Shown: piece after piece, positions 32,353 through 40,861 of the stretch
How the letters are laid out: every line of letters starts with the position of its first letter
How positions within the stretch are numbered: position 1 is the stretch's first letter
Origin: JBDRMN01 sp043812055
GTDB taxonomy: Bacteria > Patescibacteriota > Gracilibacteria > JAHISY01
Assembly: GCA_043812055.1 (NCBI GenBank)
Contig: JBDRMN010000014.1
Span: 1-56,272, forward strand
DNA length: 56,272 bases
Direction of reading: 5' to 3'
Translations under genes and position numbers: made by a program
Notes under the pieces: generated by a model
Databases searched by the model: none
What the model saw: only the letters and a program-made list of their open reading frames with translations
Told to the model about the DNA's origin: nothing

Positions 32353-32515
32353 ATCCCGGGATGGTAAATGTCTTGAACTATGATTTATTTGATTAGTGTG
32401 ACGGACTTTGATTGTGCTTAATCAGAGCAATCGGGGTAATCATAAAAATCACAGTTCCAGACTCTGCCGGGATGACAGAATTTTTTCATATTTTTTTCAT
32501 GTTAGAATCTCCTCC

Positions 32516-33784
32516 GTGCCCAAAACTAAGCTAACTGCCGTTCTCGGCCTCAACTGGGGCGATGAGGGAAAGGGGAAACTCGTGGATATCCTCGCCGGCA
32601 AGTCACAATTCGTGGCACGTTTTGGTGGAGGCGCGAATGCGGGTCACACGATTGTCGTCGACGGAAAGAAGATTGTGCTCCATCAGTTACCCAGCGGCGT
32701 ACTGCATCCCCAGACGAAGTGTGTGATTGGGAATGGCTGTGTGGTGCATTTGCCCACACTTTTCGAGGAATTGAAAGAGCTCGAAAATCAGGGAATCAAG
32801 CTAAGCGACCGGCTGCACCTCTCGAGCCGCGCCACACTCCTTTTCAACTTTCACAAAGAGTTGGATGGCCTGAGTGAGGAGCAGGCCGGTAAAAAACAGA
32901 TTGGGACAACGAAACGGGGAATCGGGCCGGCTTACGTAGACAAGGTGGCCCGAAAAGCTTTTCGTCTGGGAGACCTGTTGAATTTTAATTCGTTTGCCGA
33001 GCGGCTGCAGGAACGCTTGAGTGAGGTGAATGCAGTCGAGGGAATGCCGTTTAAGTTCGATCCGGAACGCGAAATCACGCTTTATCAGGATTTTGCGGAG
33101 CGTTTAAATGGATCCATCGTTGATACGGCTGAATTGCTGCAAGAGGCTTTGGCCGATGGTAAGACTGTTTTGGCTGAAGGTGCCCAGGGTTCGTTGCTCG
33201 ACATTGATCACGGGACTTACCCGTACGTGACCAGCTCCACGACTACGGCGGGGAACATCTTCTCAGGACTCGGAATCGGTCCCCAGCCTTTCGAAAGTAT
33301 CGGTGTGGCGAAGGCCTACACTACGCGCGTCGGCTCCGGCCCTTTTGTTACTGAGCTCGATAATGCGTTAGGAAAGAAGCTGCAAGAGGTGGGTGCGGAA
33401 TTCGGAGCAACTACCGGTCGACCCCGGCGCTGTGGCTGGATGGATCTCGTTGCGACGAAGTATTCGGCGAAATTAAATTCTACGACGGCGATTAATCTCA
33501 CCAAGCTCGATGTCCTGAATGACTTCAAAGAAATCCAGGTTTGTACGGCTTATAAATTGGATGGTGAAGAAATCACCGCCCCGCCAGCGACAATTGCGGA
33601 GCTCGAAAAAGTTGAACCTGTTTTCGAAACCTTAGCCGGTTGGCAGGCCGACACGAGCAAAACCCGCCAGATTTCTGATTTGCCGAAGAACGCTAAAGCC
33701 TACGTTAAATTCATCGAAGAATATCTCGCTGTGCCGGTGAAGTGGGTGGGTGTGGGAGTGGAGCGGGAAGCGATGGCAACTTAG
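32516..33784 (+). CDS. purA: Adenylosuccinate synthetase
   Basis: Makes adenylosuccinate from IMP and aspartate using GTP. The P-loop is LGLNWGDEGKGKLVD; other motifs are ARFGGGANAGHTIVVDG, QIGTTKRGIGPAYVDK, AEGAQGSLLDIDHGTYPYVTSS, GRPRRCGWMDL and a KLDVL block. The GTG start at 32516 gives 422 residues, normal for the family; a longer frame to 32408 runs through a repeat. purC and purE are elsewhere in the window; purB was not seen. Confidence 0.97.
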   Translation: MPKTKLTAVLGLNWGDEGKGKLVDILAGKSQFVARFGGGANAGHTIVVDGKKIVLHQLPSGVLHPQTKCVIGNGCVVHLPTLFEELKELENQGIKLSDRLHLSSRATLLFNFHKELDGLSEEQAGKKQIGTTKRGIGPAYVDKVARKAFRLGDLLNFNSFAERLQERLSEVNAVEGMPFKFDPEREITLYQDFAERLNGSIVDTAELLQEALADGKTVLAEGAQGSLLDIDHGTYPYVTSSTTTAGNIFSGLGIGPQPFESIGVAKAYTTRVGSGPFVTELDNALGKKLQEVGAEFGATTGRPRRCGWMDLVATKYSAKLNSTTAINLTKLDVLNDFKEIQVCTAYKLDGEEITAPPATIAELEKVEPVFETLAGWQADTSKTRQISDLPKNAKAYVKFIEEYLAVPVKWVGVGVEREAMAT

Positions 33785-33862
33785 GGAACAGGTTCCCCCT
33801 CGGCTCCGCTCGGGGCAGGCAGGAAACAGTTAGGTTCTAGGTGCCAGGTTCCAGGGAGTAGG

Positions 33863-33939
33863 TGGTGGGCAATGCAGGATTCGAACCTGCGACCTCACGC
33901 GTGTGAAGCGTGCGCTCTAACCAACTGAGCTAATTGCCC
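33863..33939 (-). tRNA. tRNA-Val (CAC)
   Basis: Full cloverleaf on the minus strand with encoded CCA: acceptor GGGCAAT/ATTGCCC, D-arm GCTC…GAGC, anticodon stem CACGC/GCGTG with loop TTCACAC, T-arm GCAGG TTCGAAT CCTGC. The anticodon CAC reads GUG valine codons. A partial duplicate of its 5' half lies at 34002-34046. Confidence 0.95.
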
Positions 33940-33987
33940 AAGCTTTAATGCTTAGATGTCATCGAAGGAAATTGCATTTTGACTTTG

Positions 33988-34046
33988 TCAGCCGAAGGCT
34001 GAACCAACTGCCTGTGCCCCGTAGGGGTAAGCTAATTGCCCAAGCT
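33988..34046 (-). pseudogene. tRNA-Val fragment interrupted by palindromes
   Basis: AACCAACTG (34002-34010) and AGCTAATTGCCCAAGCT (34030-34046) are contiguous in the intact tRNA-Val. Here CCTGTGCCCCGTAGGGGTA separates them. The anticodon arm is replaced by the palindrome CAGCCGAAGGCTG (33989-34001). Confidence 0.6.
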
Positions 34047-34164
34047 ATAAAAGACCCAGCGATTTTACGTTCGGGGTTTTTCGAAATCAAACTCGACATT
34101 CCTCCTAACCTGAAGAGAAAGAGCGAGACTTGCCTTAGCTAAAGGTCTATTTTAAAATAATCTC

Positions 34165-34827
34165 GTGCCTAGAAAAGCAGATTTAAAACGCAAAACCCCG
34201 CCTTCGCCCCGCAGAAGCGGGGCTACGGCGGGCAGGCCAGCGGAAGTCCTCAGAAAAACAAGAGAAACGAATATTAATTTAAATATTAATCTCGACGGTA
34301 AAGGCAAGGCCAAGGCGCGAACGGGGATTAGCTTCCTCGATCACATGCTGGAAGCGCTCGGCAAGCACGCTTCTTTTGATTTAAACGTGCAGGCTAAAGG
34401 TGACATCAATGTCGATCAGCACCACCTCGCCGAGGATCTCGGGATCGCGTTGGGTGAGGGGATTACAAAAGCCTTGAAGAATAAAAAGGGAATCATGCGG
34501 GCGGGTTGCGATGGTGGCTTTGCTTTCCCGATGGATGAGACCATCGCGCTGGCTGCGGTGGACCTGAGCGGCAGAGTGAAGCTCAATTTCAAAGTTAAAT
34601 TTAGAGAAAAGGAAGTAGGGGATTTGAGGGCCAATGTGATTGAAGACTTCTTTGAAGGACTCGCGAACGGTTTACGCGCAAATCTTTATATCGAAACAAA
34701 ATCCGCTCGCAGCACACATCATCAAGTCGAGGCGATTTTCAAAGCCGTGGGGAAGTCGCTGCGGATGGCTACTGAACTTGATCAGCGGAATAAGGGTAGG
34801 ATCCCGAGTACAAAGGGGAAACTGTAG
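34165..34827 (+). CDS. hisB: Imidazoleglycerol-phosphate dehydratase
   Basis: Sixth histidine step. Metal-binding motifs are FLDHMLEALGKHASFD, DQHHLAEDLGIALG, and RSTHHQVEAIFKAVG near the C-terminus; FAFPMDETIALAAVDLSGR is also typical. The start is GTG at 34165. A normal enzyme begins R-x-A-x-x-x-R-x-T-x-E-T. Here the N-terminus MPRKADLKRKT is followed by about 19 repeat-coded residues (PPSPRRSGATAGRPAEV, from 34194-34248) before RKTRETNINLN. It converges on the coiled-coil gene with a 3-nt gap. Confidence 0.93.
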   Translation: MPRKADLKRKTPPSPRRSGATAGRPAEVLRKTRETNINLNINLDGKGKAKARTGISFLDHMLEALGKHASFDLNVQAKGDINVDQHHLAEDLGIALGEGITKALKNKKGIMRAGCDGGFAFPMDETIALAAVDLSGRVKLNFKVKFREKEVGDLRANVIEDFFEGLANGLRANLYIETKSARSTHHQVEAIFKAVGKSLRMATELDQRNKGRIPSTKGKL

Positions 34828-34830
34828 TTT

Positions 34831-36198
34831 TTATAGTTGTGCTGCTTGTAATGCCATATTCCCAGCTCTACGTAGCGAAGCTCTCAACTTCCGGTTCTCT
34901 TTTTTCTTCGTGTTTAATTCCAGAGATGTTTCAAACAAAGCTTCCTGTTGAGGTAATGTTGCTACCATTATTTCTAGCCGGGCGACCCTTTGTCGTGCTT
35001 CATTAAATACTGCTGCCAACTCACTAAACTCTTGGAGAAGAGTCTGCAGAAAAAGAAAAGCTTCTTCATCCTGAGTATTGAGAAGTTTATTGAAAGTTCT
35101 TTTGAAAGCTCGAGGGCTTTCTATTTTTGATAGATCGGGCCTTTTGGGAATATCTGGCCCCCCTGGGACTACAATAACATCCGAGACTCCTTGTTCCACC
35201 ATCCGAATAAGTTTTTCTTGCAACTTCTCAGATGCCTTTGCCGATTCTCCAAGTTCATCAAAGAGCTCTTGAAGGAAAAGTGTTACATTTTCATTCTCTT
35301 GTCCGATAGCCTCACACAGTATCTCCCAAAACTGCTCGGGGCTTTCGATCCCTGAAAGATCAAAATCAGCTGTAGTATCAGTATCATCACTGGCGCTGGC
35401 AAGACTAACTATTTTCCCCAAACCATCCAGTAAATCCCGATTTCTTTCTTTTAGCTTCTCTTCTAAAGCAAGATTTAATTTCTCTAATTCTTCCCGAGCG
35501 TTTTTCTCAGTTTCTAATCGTTGTTCGAGATCTTCGATTTTATTTAGAAGACTTTTAACCTTAACTTCTAGCTCGCTCAACTCTTGCGGCTTCGGTTCTT
35601 TTTGAGCGGCTTGATGAGCTTCACTGATTTTCTGAGCAGAGGTTGTTTCTAGATTTTCAATTTTCTTAGCGTGCTGCTTTTTTAATTCAGCGATTTCGCC
35701 CACTAGTTTTTGAATCTCCTGTTCTTTCTCTTCTTCAAGTTTTTTCAACTTTGTCAAAAGTTCTAAAATCTCTTTTTGGTAAGGTTCTCGCAATTCTTCA
35801 AAATCGCTTAGTTTTTCTGTGGCTGTTTTCTCTTCTGTAAATACTTTTCTTAAAGTAAGTGCATCTGCTGCGAGAACCTTAAGAATTTGCAATCTAACTT
35901 GCCTCATCTCCCAACCTTCCCCTGGAAAGAGACGCTTAAGAATGAAAAGTATATTTTGATCGGTAACAATAGTGCTTCTATCAATCTTAGTCGTAAATTT
36001 TTTAAAAACATCTTCTGGAAAAAGCTTTGTAGCTCCACTGTTTTTTGCTGCCTTTGCCCTCATTTTACGGTTGTCCTTCATGGTTCTGGCAACAAATTCG
36101 ACACCATCAAAAGAGCTATCTTCTGCAGGGAGACCGCTTCGTCCGTTTTCGGCCATAAGATCGACAACGTCAGGAGTATCTTTTTCTCTAGAACCCAT
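34831..36198 (-). CDS. Coiled-coil protein with internal repeat (455 aa)
   Basis: Not recognised. Residues about 125-270 form a long coiled coil (LLTKLKKLEEEKEQEIQKL; KIEDLEQRLETEKNAREELE). Two copies of a unit follow: DLSGIESPEQFWEIL…LFLQELFDELGE and DLSKIESPRAFKRTF…LFLQTLLQEFSE, about 85 residues apart. No signal peptide or membrane segment, so it is probably cytoplasmic and elongated. The upstream promoter region contains AACTGGCAACTG-type repeats. Confidence 0.75.
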   Translation of the reverse strand: MGSREKDTPDVVDLMAENGRSGLPAEDSSFDGVEFVARTMKDNRKMRAKAAKNSGATKLFPEDVFKKFTTKIDRSTIVTDQNILFILKRLFPGEGWEMRQVRLQILKVLAADALTLRKVFTEEKTATEKLSDFEELREPYQKEILELLTKLKKLEEEKEQEIQKLVGEIAELKKQHAKKIENLETTSAQKISEAHQAAQKEPKPQELSELEVKVKSLLNKIEDLEQRLETEKNAREELEKLNLALEEKLKERNRDLLDGLGKIVSLASASDDTDTTADFDLSGIESPEQFWEILCEAIGQENENVTLFLQELFDELGESAKASEKLQEKLIRMVEQGVSDVIVVPGGPDIPKRPDLSKIESPRAFKRTFNKLLNTQDEEAFLFLQTLLQEFSELAAVFNEARQRVARLEIMVATLPQQEALFETSLELNTKKKENRKLRASLRRAGNMALQAAQL

Positions 36199-36237
36199 GA
36201 TTTTAGTTTATTAAGTTTCCGATTTTATCGAGTTGTA

Positions 36238-36475
36238 CATTTTTTGCAACTCTCGTCTTTAGTTGCCAGTTCCCAGTTGATAGTTGCCAGAAGTTGGTAT
36301 GTCTCAGCTGATTTTTAGCCGGGATTAGTGTTTTGCTTTGTTATAAAACTTGTTGCGTGAACATGAACTAAGTGTGGAATTGTGCTAACAATTTCAATCT
36401 AAGCTCTATAAACTTATGACTTATAAATAAGTGATAACTGACTACTGGTAACCGGTAACTCGCAACTGGCAACTA
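36238..36475. repeat. AACTGGTAACTGG-type tandem words
   Basis: Words such as TTGCCAGTTCCCAGTTGATAG (36259-36296) and ACTGGTAACCGGTAACTCGC (36441-36475) repeat in both orientations. Similar words flank hisH (36823-36853) and occur inside cysS, tilS and nusA. No gene was seen between 36199 and 36476. Confidence 0.5.
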
Positions 36476-36476
36476 A

Positions 36477-36842
36477 ATGAGTGATTTCCGAAAACTTCTC
36501 GTCTGGCAGAAAGCTATGGATTTAGTCGCAGGAATTTACAAGGCATCTGAAAAATTTCCCTCACACGAGAAATTTGGATTAACTGTTCAAATGCGCCGAG
36601 CAGCAGTATCAATCCCGTCTAACATTGCCGAAGGTTGCGAGAGAGGTAGTGCCAAAAACTTTGCCAACTTCTTAATAATCGCTCGCAGTTCCGCAGGTGA
36701 GCTGGAAACTCAAATTTTAATCGCTTTTATGCTTAAATATATCCAGAGAACTAGAGCAGATGAGCTAATTAAAAAGGTGATTGAAATAAGAAAAATGATT
36801 ATAGTCCTTAGGAAAAGAATTCTGGTAACTGTTAACTCGTAA
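36477..36842 (+). CDS. Four-helix-bundle protein (S23 / 23S rRNA IVP family)
   Basis: A second intact family member (121 residues): FRKLLVWQKAMDLVAGIYKA, QMRRAAVSIPSNIAEGCERG, FANFLIIARSSAGELETQIL. It differs in sequence from the copy at 25949. Its last codons (VTVNS) are written in the same tandem word that fills the flanking spacers, so the natural C-terminus may have been replaced. It is 12 nt before hisH. Function unknown. Confidence 0.88.
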   Translation: MSDFRKLLVWQKAMDLVAGIYKASEKFPSHEKFGLTVQMRRAAVSIPSNIAEGCERGSAKNFANFLIIARSSAGELETQILIAFMLKYIQRTRADELIKKVIEIRKMIIVLRKRILVTVNS

Positions 36843-36854
36843 CTCGCAACTCCT

Positions 36855-37457
36855 ATGATTGCTCTCGTCGATTATGCCGCCGGCAACCTCAAAAGCGTCT
36901 CGCGCGCTTTGGATTTTTTGAAGGTGCAAAACGAGATTACAGACGACCCGGTTAAAATTGAAAAAGCTGACGCAGTGGTAATTCCGGGGGTCGGCGCGGC
37001 GGGTCCGGCGATGCGGGCGCTGAACGAAAAAGGCATTACAGCAGTGCTCCAGAAACACTGCGCGGATGACAAGCCCTTTTTTGGCATTTGTTTGGGCTTA
37101 CAGATTCTCTTCGAACGCTCGGAGGAAGATGGGTCGGAGTGTTTGGGAGTGCTGGCAGGCAAGGTTCGCAAACTTTCCGGAAAAGATATTAAGATCCCGC
37201 ACATCGGCTGGAATCCGGTTGATTACGAAACCCCTCCGCAGATTTTGGAGGGGGTTACGAGCGGTACTCCGTTTTATTTCGTCCACTCGTACATCTCGGA
37301 ACCCCAAGATAAAAACGTGATCAAGGCCACGACCACCCACGGAGAAACTTTCCCCACAGTCGTCCAAAAAGGCAACACTTGGGGGGTCCAGTTCCACCCT
37401 GAAAAAAGCGGAAAAGTGGGCCTGAGAGTTTTAGAGAATTTTGTAAAGTTAATTTGA
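36855..37457 (+). CDS. hisH: Imidazole glycerol phosphate synthase, glutamine amidotransferase subunit
   Basis: Supplies ammonia from glutamine to HisF. It is a class I amidotransferase with the nucleophile Cys79 (FFGICLGLQILFE), the His-Glu pair in GVQFHPEKSGKVG, and YAAGNLKSVSRAL and VIPGVGAAGPAM at the start. At 200 residues the length is normal. No hisF is nearby; hisB is 2 kb upstream, separated by a coiled-coil gene and an S23 gene. Confidence 0.93.
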   Translation: MIALVDYAAGNLKSVSRALDFLKVQNEITDDPVKIEKADAVVIPGVGAAGPAMRALNEKGITAVLQKHCADDKPFFGICLGLQILFERSEEDGSECLGVLAGKVRKLSGKDIKIPHIGWNPVDYETPPQILEGVTSGTPFYFVHSYISEPQDKNVIKATTTHGETFPTVVQKGNTWGVQFHPEKSGKVGLRVLENFVKLI

Positions 37458-37544
37458 TCCGCCTGCGCTCTCCGAGCTATGGCGGACAAGGAGAACTATT
37501 TGCAAAATGAGTTTTTGTGTCTTGAGGTCTTTGAGTCACTGGGT

Positions 37545-37573
37545 TTGAGAGAAAGTCGGTTCTTCGTTAAAAT
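37545..37573 (+). promoter_or_regulatory. tRNA-Glu promoter
   Basis: TTGAGA, 17 bp, TAAAAT, ending 21 nt before the tRNA. Confidence 0.6.
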
Positions 37574-37594
37574 CAGCCGGCTTTTTGAGTTTAT

Positions 37595-37669
37595 GGGGCC
37601 ATCGTCTAGTGGTTAGGACGCCAGGTTTTCATCCTGGTAACAGGGGTTCGATTCCCCTTGGCCCTGCCA
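37595..37669 (+). tRNA. tRNA-Glu (TTC)
   Basis: Full cloverleaf with encoded CCA: acceptor GGGGCCA/TGGCCCT (G1-U72 wobble), anticodon stem CCAGG/CCTGG with loop TTTTCAT, T-arm AGGGG TTCGATT CCCCT. Its last 16 nt are repeated at 37831-37846. Confidence 0.95.
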
Positions 37670-37846
37670 GCAACAAGGTTCTCCCCGCATAGCGGGGAGG
37701 TTCTTGGTGCTGATAAGCCGAGAGGATGAGACCACTGTCGTCCAAGCGAATCCACAAACGAAGCACTCGGTTACCGGGGCGACCCGTGCGAGAATTTTAA
37801 TTTTAAAAAACTATCAGCTAGCGGTGAGATCCCCTTGGCCCTGCCA
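37654..37846. mobile_element. Segment bounded by tRNA-Glu 3'-end direct repeats
   Basis: CCCCTTGGCCCTGCCA occurs at 37654-37669 (in the tRNA) and at 37831-37846. The 161 nt between carry the palindrome CTCCCCGCATAGCGGGGAG and no convincing gene. Duplication of a tRNA 3' end is how integrase-driven elements mark insertion, so this could be a decayed mini-element. A plain partial duplication is equally possible. Confidence 0.4.
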
Positions 37847-37996
37847 AACAATAAATTCCCAGCAATATTTCTATTTTTCGCTAAACTGCAGCCCAGACAA
37901 GACAGATGATTTCATAAAATATTCGAATGATGTCTGTGTCCCTAGGCCCCCAAGGGGCCACCTCGTGGCGGGATTGTCGACTTCATTCTTATTTTT

Positions 37997-39208
37997 ATGA
38001 ATCAACCAGCTAAAACTTTTGATGGTCTCGGTATCGCACCGAATTTACTAACTCAGCTTGATCGACTGAAATTTAGTGTACCTACACCAATTCAAAGCAA
38101 GGCCATCCCTGTCGCGATTAGCGGCAAGGATATGATCGGTATCGCGCAAACGGGTACAGGTAAGACGTTGGCTTTTGGTGTGCCCCTAATTCAACGGCTG
38201 GAATCTCTGCCACCGACAGCACAAGGTCTAATCTTGCTACCAACTCGCGAACTAGCGGAACAAGTTCAATTGAGCCTGAAAAAACTCGTACCAAACCTGA
38301 CGCTAGCCCTGGTAATCGGTGGAGCCTCAGCACGGCAGCAAACTGCGATGCTACGGCGACATCCAAAAATTATCATTGCCACACCTGGACGACTGATTGA
38401 TTTGATGCAATCGGGTATCGTTTCACTGAAAAATATTGCCATTTTAATTTTAGATGAAGCCGATCGTATGCTTGACATGGGTTTCGCTCCACAAATCAAT
38501 AAAATTATTATCACTACTCCTCAAAAAAAACAGGTTTTGCTTTTTTCCGCTACGATGCCACCTGAGATTGCGCGCTTGGCGATGCGCTACATGCAGCTGC
38601 CGCTCCGAGTCGAAGTGGCTCCGGCTGGCACTGCTAGCGAATTAGTAGAGCAAGAAATCTTCGTAGTCTCGCATGAAACCAGGCCTCAATTGCTAGATAA
38701 AATTCTCGCTGAATATTATGGATCGATTTTAATTTTTTCTCGCACAAAACATGGTGCGCGTAAATTGGCACGGGTTGTCCGAAACATGGGTCACACTGCG
38801 GAAGAGATTCACTCCAACAGGAGCTTGTCGCAACGGAGAAACGCCTTAGCTGGATTCAAATCAGGTAAATATCGCATCCTGGTAGCGACTGATGTCGCGG
38901 CGCGCGGCATTGATGTAGTCGGTATTGAGCTCGTAGTTAACTACGATCTGCCGGAAAATCCTAACGACTACCTTCACCGGATCGGGCGGACAGGCCGAGC
39001 GAACCATGTCGGGAAAGCAATTTCTCTGGCGACGCCGAGCCAAGCCAGCAAAATTAATGCCATCGAACGCGCCATCCGCACTCGCTTGCCCATCACCAAA
39101 ACACCAGTTGATCTGCCGCCAAAACGCGTTCTAGCAAAGCAACACTTGGCCAATAAAAAAACGCCACCATTTAAAAACAGATTTAGAGGGTTTAAGCATA
39201 AAAATTAA
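37997..39208 (+). CDS. rhlE: DEAD-box RNA helicase (RhlE-like)
   Basis: ATP-dependent RNA unwinding. Motifs in order: Q motif (FSVPTPIQSKAIP), I (AQTGTGKT), Ia (PTRELAEQV), Ib (TPGRLID), II (LDEADRMLD), III (SATMP), IV (ILIFSRTKHGA), V (VATDVAARGIDV), VI (YLHRIGRTGR). A short basic tail (NRFRGFKHKN) follows. At 403 residues it fits RhlE-type proteins in ribosome assembly or RNA decay. The gene symbol is a best guess within the family. Confidence 0.92.
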   Translation: MNQPAKTFDGLGIAPNLLTQLDRLKFSVPTPIQSKAIPVAISGKDMIGIAQTGTGKTLAFGVPLIQRLESLPPTAQGLILLPTRELAEQVQLSLKKLVPNLTLALVIGGASARQQTAMLRRHPKIIIATPGRLIDLMQSGIVSLKNIAILILDEADRMLDMGFAPQINKIIITTPQKKQVLLFSATMPPEIARLAMRYMQLPLRVEVAPAGTASELVEQEIFVVSHETRPQLLDKILAEYYGSILIFSRTKHGARKLARVVRNMGHTAEEIHSNRSLSQRRNALAGFKSGKYRILVATDVAARGIDVVGIELVVNYDLPENPNDYLHRIGRTGRANHVGKAISLATPSQASKINAIERAIRTRLPITKTPVDLPPKRVLAKQHLANKKTPPFKNRFRGFKHKN

Positions 39209-39277
39209 ATTTATTTTCCATCATATAATCGCCTCTTCTAGGGCCGCATCGCAACCAACAAGCGTGTTGCCTAGAGC

Positions 39278-40699
39278 CTAAAAATCATCCACCATCGCCA
39301 TCGGCTCTTCGATTGGTTCGGCCGGAGTGTCTTTCTGAAATTTCTTTTCGATATCGTAGAAGCGCATTTGTTCGCGTTTGAACATCAGCTCGACGCGACC
39401 AGTGGGTCCGTTTCTGTTTTTACGGATGAAAATGTCCGTCACACCGGGCCTATTACTGTCTTCCTCGTAATAATCCTCCCGGTACATCATCATCACTACA
39501 TCCGCATCCTGCTCAATCGCTCCAGATTCGCGAAGGTCTGATAATTGCGGAATTTTACCCGGACGGTTTTCGACAGCGCGGGAAAGCTGGCTGAGAGCGA
39601 TGATGGGGAGCTGGAGTTCGCGGGAGAGGGCTTTGAGCGAGCGGGAAATTTCACTGATTTCCTGCACCCGGTTACCTTGCCAGGCGTTGCTCTCGCAGCT
39701 CATCAGCTGGAGATAGTCGACGATAAGCAGATCCAGTCCGTGCTCCATCTGGAGACGACGGGCCTTGGCTCGTACTTCAACCACACTGGAGCCAACCGAG
39801 TCGTCGATAAAGAGTTCAGCCTTGCTAAGCTCATCCATCACGCCACCGATGCGGGAAAATTCTTCGTCAGTTAACTTACCTTTGTGGAGCCTCCAGGAAT
39901 CCACACCGAGCAAGCTGCTAAACATGCGGTCCACCAGCTGCTCTTTATTCATTTCGAGCGAAAGGAAGCCCACTTTGAGACCATTTTTGAGCGCGACATT
40001 TTGGGAAATATTGAGCGCGAGCGCCGTCTTACCCATACTGGGTCGAGCGGCAATGATCACGAGATCGGCTGGCTTCATCCCGCAGAGTACGTCGTCGAGG
40101 CCTTTGTAACCGGTGGGAACACCGCGAATTGTGTCTTTGTCCTCGGCATCATGCAGCTCGGCAAATTCATCGAAACGTTGTTTGAGGATTTCCTTGATGC
40201 GGACGAAGCGATCCTTGATCAGCATTTGGGTGACCTTAAATAAACTCTGCTCCGCCTTCTCAAGTAATTGATTTGTTTCCCTGTCTTCATCCAGCGCCAA
40301 GCCCGCAATCTCCTGTCCGCTTGCAAGCAGTTTGCAAAGCGTAGATTTCTGCTTCACGATCTTGGCGTATTCGAAAACATGGCTGGCGGTAGGGAATTCC
40401 TCGGTGAGCTCCGCCAGGTACGCCCGACCCCCGACGTCTTTCAAGATTTTCTGGTCCTTTAGCTTCTGACTCAGGGTCAGCAAATCGATTGGTGCGCCTG
40501 TCTGAAAAAGTTCAAGGGCGGCGGCAAAGACCTTTTTGTGCCGCGGTTCATAGAAATCCGCCGGCTCAATTAAATCAGCAATTCTCAAAATCGCGTCTTT
40601 GTCGATCAGGATACTACCCAAGACACCGCGTTCTGCTTCGACGGAGTGAGGGGAAACTTTCAGCCTGGTAACTGTCTTCTTGGGAGGCATAGGGGACAA
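39278..40699 (-). CDS. dnaB: Replicative DNA helicase DnaB
   Basis: Hexameric fork helicase. The N-terminal DnaB domain has HSVEAERGVLGSILID and ADFYEPRHKKVFAAALEL; the RecA-type core has Walker A (IIAARPSMGKTALALN), Walker B (LLIVDYLQLM), SRSLKALSRELQLPIIALSQLSR and FIRKNRNGPTG. No intein is present. At 473 residues it is complete. It stands alone, without rplI or priA nearby. Confidence 0.97.
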   Translation of the reverse strand: MSPMPPKKTVTRLKVSPHSVEAERGVLGSILIDKDAILRIADLIEPADFYEPRHKKVFAAALELFQTGAPIDLLTLSQKLKDQKILKDVGGRAYLAELTEEFPTASHVFEYAKIVKQKSTLCKLLASGQEIAGLALDEDRETNQLLEKAEQSLFKVTQMLIKDRFVRIKEILKQRFDEFAELHDAEDKDTIRGVPTGYKGLDDVLCGMKPADLVIIAARPSMGKTALALNISQNVALKNGLKVGFLSLEMNKEQLVDRMFSSLLGVDSWRLHKGKLTDEEFSRIGGVMDELSKAELFIDDSVGSSVVEVRAKARRLQMEHGLDLLIVDYLQLMSCESNAWQGNRVQEISEISRSLKALSRELQLPIIALSQLSRAVENRPGKIPQLSDLRESGAIEQDADVVMMMYREDYYEEDSNRPGVTDIFIRKNRNGPTGRVELMFKREQMRFYDIEKKFQKDTPAEPIEEPMAMVDDF

Positions 40700-40724
40700 G
40701 AGAGCTGAATTTTAACACTAGCGA

Positions 40725-40785
40725 GGAACAATGGAACAGCAAGATGGAATAGTGGAATAGTAGAATAATGGGATAATAGAAAATA
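40725..40785. repeat. GGAATAGTGGAATAGTAGAATAAT-like tandem repeat
   Basis: Short units TGGAATAG, TGGAATAG, TAGAATAA, TGGGATAA follow each other between dnaB and rpoD. No gene seen here. Confidence 0.5.
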
Positions 40786-40861
40786 ATTTAAGTAACACTC
40801 ACAGCAAAATGCAAGGAATAAAGAAACCCTTATTGCATTATTCCGTATCCTATTATACTAC

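Noticed and set aside
37704..38000. 98-codon plus-strand frame between tRNA-Glu and the helicase
   Set aside because: It crosses the duplicated tRNA end and palindromes and ends at the helicase start.
39278..40699. Intein or insertion in dnaB
   Set aside because: The protein has normal length and all motifs are uninterrupted.
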